Shown one piece after another: positions 7,495-15,202 of a stretch of DNA of 19,030 nucleotides (position 1 is its first letter; every line of letters begins with the position of its first letter). The translations under genes were made by a program, and so were the position numbers. The notes beneath the pieces are model-generated. The model was not told the origin of the DNA. It was given only the letters and a program-made list of their open reading frames with translations, and made no database searches. The stretch lies in NCBI GenBank assembly GCA_002421585.1, contig DIKD01000081.1, forward strand, positions 1 through 19,030, read 5' to 3'. The stretch is from Dehalococcoidia bacterium UBA5627. Its GTDB lineage: Bacteria; Chloroflexota; Dehalococcoidia; Dehalococcoidales; UBA5627.

Positions 7495-8907
7495 ATGTCT
7501 CAAACAGCTATAGTTATAGGTTCCGGTCCTAACGGACTGGCGGCAGCTATTGGTTTGGCAAAAGCCGGGCTTGAGGTTACCGTATATGAAAAAAATGCAG
7601 TTATCGGTGGTGCATGCCGATCTGACGAAATAATACAAAAAGGAGTCATAAACGACGTGGGTTCAGCCGTACACCCTATGGCGGCGGCTTCCCCTTTTTT
7701 TAAGAGTCTACCTTTATCTTATTATGGGCTGAAATGGATACATTCACCGGCTGTTATGGCACATCCGCTCGATGACGGAACGGCAGTTTCAGTATATAAA
7801 TCGATAGAAGAAACAGCATCTAATCTTGACGTTATCGATAACAAATCTTACAGAAAATTGATGGAACCTCTGACCAATAATTTCCAAATACTTATCGAAG
7901 AGATAATGAATTTTCCGAGGATTCCGTGGCGTCACCCGTTTATAATGATGAATTTCGGACTTAATGCTTTGTTGTCCGCCAGGGGACTGGCTGAATTAAA
8001 GTTCAAAGGCAATAGAGCCAGGGCATTTTTTGCAGGTATGGGCGCCCACTCCATAATGAATATGAATAAGGCAGCCAGTTCGGCTTCAGGTTTGATGTTA
8101 GCTGCTGCCGCTCATGCTAACGGATGGCCAATCCCTCAAGGTGGTGCTCAAAAGATAAGCGATGCATTGACAGCGTATTTTAAGGCACTGGGGGGAAAGA
8201 TAATAACCGAGACCGAAATCGTAAATCTTGCGGATTTACCTGATAACGATGTGCTCTTAGCTGATGTCACCCCTGTGCAATTGTTAAAAATGGCAGCGTC
8301 TAAATTGCCCGATAATTATAAGAATAAGGTTAAAAAATACAAATACGGACCGGGTGTGTTTAAAATCGATTGGCTAATTAACAAGCCTGTTCCATGGACA
8401 GCCAAGGAATGCTCCAATGCTATTACCGTTCATATCGGTGGCTCTATGGAAGAAATTGTTATGGCGGAAAATGAAGTACACGATGGAAGAACCCCTGAAA
8501 AACCATTTGTGTTCTTTGCACAACCAAGTCTTTTCGATACTACCCGTACAGATGCGAATCAACATGTAGTCTGGGGATATTGCCATGTTCCCTTCAATTC
8601 AAATATAGATATGACAGAGCGAATAGAATCACAGATTGAGCGCTTTGCACCGGGGTTTAAGGAAAGCATCATTGCAAGGAATATTATGTGTCCATCGGAT
8701 TTGGAAGAGGACAACCCCAATCTGATAGGTGGAGATATCTCAGGTGGCAGTCAATCCTTTAAGAAACTTGTTATACCGTCCATATCATATAAAACCCCTC
8801 TTGAGAACGTATTCTTATGCTCCAGCTCTACACCGCCCGGCGCGGGTGTTCACGGAATGTGCGGTTATCGCGCTGCTCAAGCTGCTTTAAAACACATAAA
8901 TAAATGA
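7495..8907 (+). CDS. FAD-dependent oxidoreductase, phytoene-desaturase/PYROXD2-like
   Basis: A 470-residue flavoprotein. The N-terminal Rossmann motif is VIGSGPNGLAAAIGLAKAG (G9, G11, G14) ending in an acidic VTVYEKN (E33 would bind the FAD ribose), then GGACRSDE. The C-terminal FAD-closing motif SSSTPPGAGVHGMCGYRAA is typical of the CrtI/phytoene dehydrogenase superfamily and specifically of PYROXD2-like members. The centre has WPIPQGGAQKISDAL, the conserved PxGGxxxLxxAL-type motif. The substrate is unknown; no phytoene synthase or other carotenoid gene is near, so carotenoid desaturation should not be assumed. It starts 5 bases after the STAS/DUF1990 gene and has a poor ribosome site, suggesting translational coupling. 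The flavodoxin downstream is a plausible electron partner. Confidence 0.88.
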   Translation: MSQTAIVIGSGPNGLAAAIGLAKAGLEVTVYEKNAVIGGACRSDEIIQKGVINDVGSAVHPMAAASPFFKSLPLSYYGLKWIHSPAVMAHPLDDGTAVSVYKSIEETASNLDVIDNKSYRKLMEPLTNNFQILIEEIMNFPRIPWRHPFIMMNFGLNALLSARGLAELKFKGNRARAFFAGMGAHSIMNMNKAASSASGLMLAAAAHANGWPIPQGGAQKISDALTAYFKALGGKIITETEIVNLADLPDNDVLLADVTPVQLLKMAASKLPDNYKNKVKKYKYGPGVFKIDWLINKPVPWTAKECSNAITVHIGGSMEEIVMAENEVHDGRTPEKPFVFFAQPSLFDTTRTDANQHVVWGYCHVPFNSNIDMTERIESQIERFAPGFKESIIARNIMCPSDLEEDNPNLIGGDISGGSQSFKKLVIPSISYKTPLENVFLCSSSTPPGAGVHGMCGYRAAQAALKHINK

Positions 8908-8930
8908 TATTTTGAATGAAGGTAACGGCA

Positions 8931-9377
8931 ATGAATGCTCTAATTATTTATGATTCTATGTACGGCAACACGAAAACAATTGCCAGAACTATAGCCGAAG
9001 GGGTTACCGGTAATGTAAAAATTATTAAGGCCGGTGATGTACGTCCAATGGATGATGTTAATTTACTTATAGTAGGTTCTCCTACACAGGGAGGAAGGTA
9101 TACCAAACCGATAGCAGCATTTTTAAATGAAATTTCAGGCAAAATTAAAAAAGGTACTAATATTGCTGTTTTTGACACAAGGATGCCTTCGACATGGGTT
9201 AAAATCTTCGGCTTTGCCGCAAATAAACTGGCTGACTACTTTAAAAAAGAGGGGTTTGACACAGTGGTTGCTCCCGAATTTCTTCTGGTACAAAGTGCCA
9301 AAGGACCCTTAATGGACGGGGAGCGCGAAAAAGCAATGTTATGGGCAAAAAACACTTGCCGGACAATGAACCCCTGA
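8931..9377 (+). CDS. Flavodoxin-domain protein
   Basis: A 148-residue flavodoxin-like protein, normal length for a short-chain type. The FMN phosphate loop is YDSMYGNTKTIA (residues 7-18), a second loop is VGSPTQGGRYTKP, and the later AVFDTR segment fits the isoalloxazine-contacting region. The frame is open back to an ATG at 8916, but that start has no ribosome site; the ATG at 8931 has AAGG (8919-8922) at 8-base spacing and puts the first beta strand (NALIIYDS) right at the N-terminus, so 8931 is preferred. It lies 23 bases after the flavoprotein gene in the same direction, consistent with a shared transcript, and could pass electrons to or from that enzyme. It converges with the coiled-coil gene, with only 7 bases between stop codons. 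Confidence 0.9.
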   Translation: MNALIIYDSMYGNTKTIARTIAEGVTGNVKIIKAGDVRPMDDVNLLIVGSPTQGGRYTKPIAAFLNEISGKIKKGTNIAVFDTRMPSTWVKIFGFAANKLADYFKKEGFDTVVAPEFLLVQSAKGPLMDGEREKAMLWAKNTCRTMNP

Positions 9378-9384
9378 AAATATT

Positions 9385-10755
9385 CTAATGCTTATCATCT
9401 GTAAGAGTTAGCTGTATATTCTTATCTTTTATATCTACGCTATCAACATCGGGCAATTTTTTCAATATATCAACAAGAGGCATATCTTCATCGATTTTTA
9501 AATGTATAACCGTATCCTTATTTGCTTGTCCTCCTATAAAAAGCATCCTGATTTTATCTATTTCATTTAATTGTTCAGCAAACAATTTAATTCTATTCGG
9601 TGCTACAGGTTTCTTAATGTTTATTCTGACAATACCACTGTACACAAGTGAACCTGTTTCTTCGGATTCGGGAATCGAAGTTATCGTATCATCTATCTCA
9701 GATACACTTACGCCAGCATTTGTCGTAACGGTTGCTAACTCTTGCACAGAAGCGGGTTCGGTATATTTGGCTGTGTTATCACTTTCCGACAGTTTTTCCG
9801 CATCAATAGCTACTTCCGATTCATTATCAACTTCTGATTCTTCAACAATCGCATTTTCTTCTGTATTCTGATAGACTTCATCAGCAAAAGATTCAGGCAA
9901 CTCTGTTTCCGCCTCATTAACAGCCTCTCCCTGCGGGGGCTGCTCTTCATTTACAGAATTGCCCTGTTCCCGGACAGAATCCTCTGATTTATCCACATTT
10001 TCCTCGAAAGACAATGGTGCCGATATTTCATTTGATTCCGGTAATCGCCCTCCATCCTTCAGGTTCATTATAGCTTCATCAGCTTTGTTTTTTATATTTT
10101 CGATAGTCGCTTTATAGTTCCTTGAGATATCATCAACTGCATTTCCGTACTGCAAACCAGCATCTTCGATTGCCTTAAGATGTTCATTCCTGACGTCGAT
10201 AGCAGTACGACTTCTTATAATTTTTTGCCTCTCCTCTTCTTTTGTAATATCTCTATACGCGACATCCAGCGCCTTTCTTGTAGCATGCTTCTCCTCAAAC
10301 AATGCATCGTTGATAGCTCTTTCTGTATCTCTCCTGGCCAGCTCTATTTTTTTTGCTGTTACCTGTTTAATTTTACGAGCTGTTTTTTTATCGACTCCAT
10401 TTATCATTACCGTTTCTTCATCATATGCTTCTCTAATACGATTTTTTCCCAATGTCCTTGCCTCGATAACAGCTTCCTCTCTTGTTTTCTTTATTACTTC
10501 CAGGTTTTTTCTATTATTCTCCCGCATAGCTCTGATTGAATTATCAGACTGCTCTTTTACATCACGCAGGGTACGTATCTCAATATCTCTGGCATTTAAA
10601 ATTTGTTGCTCCTTTATATCAGCAGCTTGCTTTATAGCCAATCGGACATCACGCTCTGCTTGCAGGATGGCAACCTTTTCATCGTGTCTGATCAGCTTAA
10701 TAGATTTTTTTATATTAAGCTTTTTATCATCACTTTTTGACAAACCTTCCCCCAT
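9385..10755 (-). CDS. Large charged coiled-coil protein with acidic linker and small C-terminal domain
   Basis: A 456-residue protein I cannot assign to a named family. Residues 1 to about 235 are rich in Lys, Arg, Glu, Ala and Ile with long helical, coiled-coil-like periodicity (IKQAADIKEQQILNARDIEI is typical). Residues about 236-365 are an acidic, Glu/Ser/Asn-rich, probably disordered linker. Residues about 368-456 look like a compact alpha/beta domain (VRINIKKP, then a helix, IRMLFIGG, VIHLKID, a helix, VDSVDIKDKNIQLTL). I recall a similar C-terminal domain in uncharacterised Dehalococcoidia proteins, but cannot verify it. There is no signal peptide or membrane helix, so it is probably cytoplasmic, perhaps a scaffold or filament. 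The ATG (complement of 10753-10755) has only a weak GTGAG ahead. It has its own strong promoter, so it can be expressed independently of the sigma factor gene. Confidence 0.8.
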   Translation of the reverse strand: MGEGLSKSDDKKLNIKKSIKLIRHDEKVAILQAERDVRLAIKQAADIKEQQILNARDIEIRTLRDVKEQSDNSIRAMRENNRKNLEVIKKTREEAVIEARTLGKNRIREAYDEETVMINGVDKKTARKIKQVTAKKIELARRDTERAINDALFEEKHATRKALDVAYRDITKEEERQKIIRSRTAIDVRNEHLKAIEDAGLQYGNAVDDISRNYKATIENIKNKADEAIMNLKDGGRLPESNEISAPLSFEENVDKSEDSVREQGNSVNEEQPPQGEAVNEAETELPESFADEVYQNTEENAIVEESEVDNESEVAIDAEKLSESDNTAKYTEPASVQELATVTTNAGVSVSEIDDTITSIPESEETGSLVYSGIVRINIKKPVAPNRIKLFAEQLNEIDKIRMLFIGGQANKDTVIHLKIDEDMPLVDILKKLPDVDSVDIKDKNIQLTLTDDKH

Positions 10756-10808
10756 ATACTCACTAAATAAATATAAATAGCCAGGACTAAAAGTCGTCTA
10801 CGTGAATA

Positions 10809-10837
10809 AGTATAAGCACAGTACTTTATACTGTCAA
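10809..10837 (-). promoter_or_regulatory. Near-consensus sigma-70 promoter with palindromic spacer
   Basis: On the minus strand a perfect TTGACA (complement of 10832-10837) and TATACT (complement of 10809-10814) are separated by 17 bases. The predicted start is near 10802, giving a leader of about 47 bases for the coiled-coil gene. An inverted repeat ACAGTA-N5-TACTGT (10818-10834) lies inside the spacer and overlaps the -35, so a repressor or activator may bind there. This is the best promoter by consensus in the window. Confidence 0.8.
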
Positions 10838-10916
10838 TACGTAAGGTTTAAAACTGAAATAATTTTATATATGAAGAAGATAATTGAAGTTAAAACACAA
10901 TTAGCTTACATACAAC

Positions 10917-11900
10917 TCAATTAATACTCCCTGTGGCTATATTATAGCTGTCTTCCAACACATTTATTGCTTCAATTATCGATTCCAAAACTATTCCTGA
11001 GTTATTAGCAGCGGCAGTATATAAATCTATTAAATTTCTATACAACATATCAACCATCAATTGATTATCGCTATTACTAACATATGCCGGAGGACTGCCT
11101 ATGGATTGGCTGATTTCATCCGGATAATTTTCGCTACCGGCGGTAACAGTTTTGGTTATGGTAATAACGTCAGGTCTTAAGGGATCAGTTGTCTGTGTAT
11201 GAGTAGCATACTTGTCCGATGTAGTTGTATTCTCAGAACCGGTCCATAATGTTTCTGTTACTGTTGTTGTGGATAAACCCAATACGAACCCTCCTTCGGA
11301 CTCTATCGAAGTAGCTAATCGATTTTCCTGAGAAATAATCTCCATCATAGCCAACTGATTCTGCATTATTTTGGATGACTTATCTATAGCTTCGATATTA
11401 TTGGCAGAAGCCATTACAACTATTTCATTGACGCGTTCTGTAACGAACTCCGAGTATAAATTAGCCTTAGCCATATTGTCGAAAGTGAAAAACAATTGCG
11501 CCTGCTCAGAAGCCAATTTTACATTATATAAAGGATTATCAGGCATACTGTTACTTGCCGCCGCTACCGTTCCTCCACCGGATAGTAAAAGTACGATACA
11601 AAGGGATAACGCTACAGGCGCCCACTGAAATTTCCATTTAAAAGAAGGTTGTTTTGGTGCATTTGCCTGATTCATTTCTGATTCTAATAGATATTTTAAC
11701 CTGGCTTTAAAGTCCGGACGTGCTTCAACAGAGCTCACAGCATTTTGAGTTTTAATAGAAACATCGAGTAGGGACTTCAGTTCATCGCTGTATTCAGGAT
11801 AATCCGCAAGGCAGTTCTCAATAGATTCACCCTCTATTATAATTCTGTCCAGGCATATATCCAATATTTTTTCTAATTTTTTTTCTTTTTTCTTAAACAT
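10917..11900 (-). CDS. DUF5667 membrane protein, probable anti-sigma factor
   Basis: A 327-residue protein. The N-terminal cytosolic part (1-90) contains LDICLDRIIIEGESIENCL and YPEYSDELKSLLD, a helical module often seen before DUF5667 in Chloroflexota. A single hydrophobic segment lies at about 93-115. After it comes the DUF5667 stretch MPDNPLYNVKLASEQAQLFF-TFDNMAKANLYSEFVTERVNEI (118-160), then a Thr/Ser-rich outer region (about 200-265) and a final helix. The layout, cytosolic helices plus one membrane span plus outer sensor domain, fits an anti-sigma factor that holds the ECF sigma factor until an envelope signal arrives. The ATG (complement of 11898-11900) overlaps the sigma gene by 8 bases, so the two are translationally coupled. 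No direct homology to a characterised anti-sigma domain (such as a ZAS motif) is visible, so the role rests on gene context. Confidence 0.82.
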   Translation of the reverse strand: MFKKKEKKLEKILDICLDRIIIEGESIENCLADYPEYSDELKSLLDVSIKTQNAVSSVEARPDFKARLKYLLESEMNQANAPKQPSFKWKFQWAPVALSLCIVLLLSGGGTVAAASNSMPDNPLYNVKLASEQAQLFFTFDNMAKANLYSEFVTERVNEIVVMASANNIEAIDKSSKIMQNQLAMMEIISQENRLATSIESEGGFVLGLSTTTVTETLWTGSENTTTSDKYATHTQTTDPLRPDVITITKTVTAGSENYPDEISQSIGSPPAYVSNSDNQLMVDMLYRNLIDLYTAAANNSGIVLESIIEAINVLEDSYNIATGSIN

Positions 11901-12435
11901 TTTTATCTACCATCATTAATTTTCTAAGAGCAACTATGGCACTATGCTGTAAAGCCTTAACAGCTCCCTGTGTCTTTCCCATAATACGCGCAACCTCGGC
12001 AATAGGGAGTTCTCCGGCAAAACGCAGGGCTATAACCTCTTGTTGTGCCGGTGTTAGCTTTTTTGATGCAATTAAAAGTTTTTCTATATCCTCTTTATCC
12101 TCTATCGATTTTTCCGTACTGCAATTATCGATAGCCATATAATCGTAGAGCGGTGCAGTCGATTGTCTCGATTGCTTCCGGTAATAATCAATTACATGAT
12201 TATGTGCAATGCGAAATAGCCAGGCTGAAAAAGGCACATCCTTCCATTTGTAGGAAGAAATCGATTGCAGCGCCTTAATAAACACTTGTTGCGTCATATC
12301 TTCAGCCTCTGTATTATTGCCAACCTTCAGAGAAATATAACGATAAATCTTATCGAAGTTTTGTTCATAAAGCTTGGCAAAAGCCTCCTGATTGCACTTT
12401 TGTGCTTGATTTACCAGGCTTTGCTCTTCTTGCAC
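11893..12435 (-). CDS. ECF (sigma-70 family) RNA polymerase sigma factor
   Basis: A 180-residue sigma factor of typical ECF length. Region 2 (about 19-90) shows FAKLYEQNFDKIYRYISLKV, EAEDMTQQVFIKAL (core binding) and PFSAWLFRIAHNHVIDYYRK (-10 recognition). Region 4 (about 125-173) shows LTPAQQEVIALRFAGELPI-AEVARIMGKTQGAVKALQHSA, with the helix-turn-helix that reads the -35. The start is GTG (complement of 12433-12435), set by AAGGAG (complement of 12443-12448) at 7-base spacing. It is followed by its DUF5667 partner with an 8-base overlap. I found no obvious ECF-type autoregulatory promoter; a TATAAT on the minus strand (complement of 12520-12525) has a poor -35. Confidence 0.94.
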   Translation of the reverse strand: MQEEQSLVNQAQKCNQEAFAKLYEQNFDKIYRYISLKVGNNTEAEDMTQQVFIKALQSISSYKWKDVPFSAWLFRIAHNHVIDYYRKQSRQSTAPLYDYMAIDNCSTEKSIEDKEDIEKLLIASKKLTPAQQEVIALRFAGELPIAEVARIMGKTQGAVKALQHSAIVALRKLMMVDKNV

Positions 12436-12604
12436 CCGACAACTCCTTACCGAATATACTCAACCGGAATACTGCTCCGAGAGGAGTAAACCGGTACATT
12501 GGCGTTACCACGTGCAAATATTATAACGAAGGATTTAAAAAAAGGATAGCTTGTAGGAATTAATAACTAAAAATATTCTTAATATGAGCAAAAAACTATT
12601 TATA

Positions 12605-12632
12605 TTGTAAGGTAAATAAGCTATAGTATAGT
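12605..12632 (+). promoter_or_regulatory. Weak candidate promoter ahead of the pilus operon
   Basis: TTGTAA (12605-12610) and TATAGT (12627-12632) lie 16 bases apart, matching the consensus at 4/6 and 5/6 positions, with a leader of about 44 bases to the ATG at 12683. A TATAAT closer to the gene (12656-12661) lacks a -35. The 12436-12676 gap is very AT-rich, so chance matches are likely. Confidence 0.3.
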
Positions 12633-12682
12633 AAAAGGTACTTAGATTAATTTAATATAATTACTGACAGGAAAGGGTGGCA

Positions 12683-12877
12683 ATGGAATACAATAGTATT
12701 GAGCCGATGCTCACAACAAGTGAAGTGGCACGGAAATTAAATTTGCATGTTAACACTATCAGAAGGTGGAGTAATCTGGGTATCATCACAGCCTATCGAA
12801 TAGGTCCCAGAGGTGATCGTCGCTTTAAAATTCAGGATGTAGAAAGGTTGCTTTCGAAAAGCGATATAACAAAATAA
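12683..12877 (+). CDS. BldC/MerR-like small DNA-binding protein
   Basis: A 64-residue protein consisting of little more than one winged helix-turn-helix: LTTSEVARKLNLHVNTIRRW, then SNLGIITAYRIGPRGDRRF and KIQDVERLL. This is the MerR-superfamily HTH_17 or BldC-like fold; BldC proteins bind DNA cooperatively as small units without a sensor domain. The open frame extends back to GTG at 12677, but the ATG at 12683 has AGGAAAGG (12669-12676) at better spacing and is preferred. It is the first gene before the pseudo-response-regulator and pilus genes, spaced 22 bases from the next, so it may control this operon. Confidence 0.85.
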   Translation: MEYNSIEPMLTTSEVARKLNLHVNTIRRWSNLGIITAYRIGPRGDRRFKIQDVERLLSKSDITK

Positions 12878-12899
12878 TAGTTCACCAAAGAGGTTTTAA

Positions 12900-13571
12900 G
12901 TGTCTAATATTAAAATAATTATAATAGATGAGCAGCCATTTTTCAGAGCCGGAGTGCGCCAGGCACTATCTGAACATAATAACTTTGAAATATCTGAATG
13001 TAGTCCGGATAAAGACGCTTTGACTATGATTGAAACGCAATCACCGGATGTTGTACTTCTTGGTTCTGGCCTTGCCGCACACAGCGGGCTCGAACTGGGA
13101 AGGAAGATCGCCAGAAATTTCCCTAACACTAAGGTTATTATTCTCAGCCCCGACCCGAATGATGAAGAGCTTTTTGATGTTATCAGAAGCGCAGCAGTTG
13201 CGTGTCTCAAAAAAAGTGCTTCCTCGAATGAATTAATTGATACCATTAATAAGGCTGCCAGAGGTGAATACCCTATTAATGAAACATTTTTAAACAGGCC
13301 TAATATAGCCCAGCAGGTATTGCAACAATTCGAAGATATTTCTTCGATTGGCGCTCAAGCAGATAACGTAGTATCTGTCCTGACTAAAAGGGAACGGGAA
13401 ATATTAAAGTATATATCAGACGGAAATACAAATAAACAAATAGCCAATACACTTTCTATCAGTGAACAGACTATTAAAAACCATGTCAGTGCGATACTTC
13501 GCAAACTGAACGCAAATGATAGGGCTCACGCAGTGGTTTTAGCCTTTAAAAGCGGTTTAATAAAACTATAA
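12900..13571 (+). CDS. NarL/LuxR-type response regulator lacking the phosphoacceptor Asp
   Basis: A 223-residue protein with a receiver-like domain (about 3-120) and a LuxR-type helix-turn-helix (about 160-223: LTKREREILKYISDGNTNKQIA, then TIKNHVSAILRKL). In the receiver the acidic pair D10-E11, the Ser of VIILS and the Lys of CLKKS are kept. Yet the phosphorylation position in PDVVLLG-SGL is Gly55 where an Asp is expected; the codon is GGT, one base away from GAT. It therefore cannot be phosphorylated in the usual way and may be constitutive, ligand-controlled or regulated by protein contact. The start is GTG at 12900, with AAAGAGG upstream. There is no histidine kinase nearby. Its place directly before pilB suggests control of pilus genes. 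Confidence 0.9.
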   Translation: MSNIKIIIIDEQPFFRAGVRQALSEHNNFEISECSPDKDALTMIETQSPDVVLLGSGLAAHSGLELGRKIARNFPNTKVIILSPDPNDEELFDVIRSAAVACLKKSASSNELIDTINKAARGEYPINETFLNRPNIAQQVLQQFEDISSIGAQADNVVSVLTKREREILKYISDGNTNKQIANTLSISEQTIKNHVSAILRKLNANDRAHAVVLAFKSGLIKL

Positions 13572-13587
13572 AACTTGGGAGATACGG

Positions 13588-15189
13588 ATGGATAGTAAAA
13601 ATGACAAAGAGGAAATAGCTTTAAGCGGTGTAAAGCCTGTGGAAAAGAGTACAACAAGTAAAGTTCCTCTTGAAATAAACAATCCGAAGCAATCCTCAAC
13701 CGGTAAAATGTTGAGACAGATGGCGCAACCGGAAGCAATAATGCTTATCCCGGAGGTTCTGGCTCGTCGTTATAATGCGGTGCCTATTACTATTTCTGGT
13801 AAGACTCTTGAGGTAGCTATGTCCGACCCATCCGACATTTTAACTCTTGAAGCCTTTTCGATACAGAGCGGCATGAGAATCAAGCCTGTAATCGCTCCTG
13901 CCAGAGATATCAGGGATGCCATCGATTTTAATTATAAAGCGTACGGAGAGATAGAACGGCAGATTTCCAGTATTTCCCTGAGTACATCGAAAGAATCCGA
14001 TAAAATGGATTATGATGCAATAATCGACGCCCCGTTGGTAAAAGCATTGAATCTTATAATATCGGAAGGCATCAAAGCCCGCGCTTCGGATATACACATA
14101 GAACCGGAAGAGCGGCGTTTAAGGGTAAGGTATCGTATAGACGGGACCTTGCAGGATATGATGTCATTGCCAATGGATATTCACGCGGCACTTATTTCGC
14201 GTATTAAAATTCTTGCCAATATGAATATTGCAGACCATTTCCGTGCTCAGGACGGACAGTTTACAACCGACACTAACGGCAGAAAAATAGATATCCGCGT
14301 CGCTACCGCTCCAACCGTAAACGGCGAAATGTCCGTTTTACGTATTTTAGATAAATCAACTGCAATGATGGACCTATCGGAGTTAGGCATGTTACCGGAC
14401 AGCCAGCAAAAATTCGAACATCTTTTAAAAATTCCTTACGGAATGATACTGGTCAGCGGTCCTACCGGCGCCGGCAAAACTACTACATTGTATGCCGCAG
14501 TCAATTCATTGGATAAAATGGGCAGAAACATTATCACTATCGAGGACCCGGCTGAATATCGGTTTGAAGATATCAATCAGATTCAGGTTAATACACAGGC
14601 AGGAATTACTTTTGCAAGCGGATTGCGCTCGATTTTAAGGCTTGACCCTGATGTAATATTGGTAGGCGAGATTCGTGATAAAGAAACTGCCAATATTGCT
14701 GTTCAGTCCGCTTTGACCGGTCATCTTCTGTTATCTTCAATACATTCCAACGATACCGTAGGCGCAATATTCCGTTTAATGGATTTAGGGGTAGAACCGT
14801 TCCTGATTGCTTCATCGGTAATCGGGGTACTGGCGCAAAGAATGATACGCAAAGTTTGCCCCGATTGTCAACAAACAATTGAAGCTCCTGCACTGGAACA
14901 GATTGCTTATGAAAATGAAATGGGTGAAAAGCGTTCTCATTTTATATATGCATCCGGATGTAAAACCTGCGGATATACCGGATTTTTAAGACGTACCGGT
15001 ATATACGAAATTCTGGCTATGAGTGATAATATCAGAAGAATGATTGTAAAGGGTGCCAATCCCAGCGATATAAGAGAACAGGCTCTAAAAGAAGGTATGG
15101 TAACAATGATAAATGACGGTATGCGTAAAGTACAACAGAGTATTACTACTCCTTCTGAGATACTACGCAATGTCTATAATGAGTTGTAA
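13588..15189 (+). CDS. pilB: Type IV pilus assembly / type II secretion ATPase (PilB/GspE)
   Basis: A 533-residue hexameric ATPase that drives pilin addition at the inner face of the membrane. After a Ser/Lys-rich 45-residue start comes a T2SSE N-terminal domain (about 48-120). Then the ATPase core: Walker A GPTGAGKT (291-298), an Asp box around TIEDPAEY, a Walker B-type region with DPDVILVGEIRD (E361), and the His box SALTGHLLLSSIHSND. A tetracysteine zinc site is intact: C424, C427, C458 and C461, marking it as an assembly ATPase (PilB/GspE) rather than the retraction ATPase PilT. GGGAG lies 6 bases before the ATG. It is 16 bases after the response regulator and 13 before pilC, in one operon. 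PilB and GspE cannot be separated by sequence alone; the prepilins downstream favour a pilus or pseudopilus. Confidence 0.94.
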   Translation: MDSKNDKEEIALSGVKPVEKSTTSKVPLEINNPKQSSTGKMLRQMAQPEAIMLIPEVLARRYNAVPITISGKTLEVAMSDPSDILTLEAFSIQSGMRIKPVIAPARDIRDAIDFNYKAYGEIERQISSISLSTSKESDKMDYDAIIDAPLVKALNLIISEGIKARASDIHIEPEERRLRVRYRIDGTLQDMMSLPMDIHAALISRIKILANMNIADHFRAQDGQFTTDTNGRKIDIRVATAPTVNGEMSVLRILDKSTAMMDLSELGMLPDSQQKFEHLLKIPYGMILVSGPTGAGKTTTLYAAVNSLDKMGRNIITIEDPAEYRFEDINQIQVNTQAGITFASGLRSILRLDPDVILVGEIRDKETANIAVQSALTGHLLLSSIHSNDTVGAIFRLMDLGVEPFLIASSVIGVLAQRMIRKVCPDCQQTIEAPALEQIAYENEMGEKRSHFIYASGCKTCGYTGFLRRTGIYEILAMSDNIRRMIVKGANPSDIREQALKEGMVTMINDGMRKVQQSITTPSEILRNVYNEL

Positions 15190-15202
15190 CTCGAGGTGTG
15201 AA

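Noticed and set aside
7495..8907. Carotenoid biosynthesis locus
   Set aside because: The flavoprotein has CrtI-superfamily motifs, but no phytoene synthase, cyclase or other carotenoid gene is present, and the C-terminal motif is PYROXD2-like.
10310..10780. A 156-codon hydrophobic open frame opposite the coiled-coil gene
   Set aside because: The complement of Lys/Glu/Arg-rich codons gives long Ser/Phe/Leu-rich frames; there is no ribosome site and the real gene has clear protein periodicity.
12471..12494. Hairpin CTCC-GAGA-GGAG upstream of the sigma gene
   Set aside because: Only four paired bases with a four-base loop; too short to support an operator or terminator.
15113..15202. Upstream extension of pilC into pilB
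   Set aside because: The 30 extra residues do not resemble PilC, and the ATG at 15203 has a good ribosome site and the standard PilC start.
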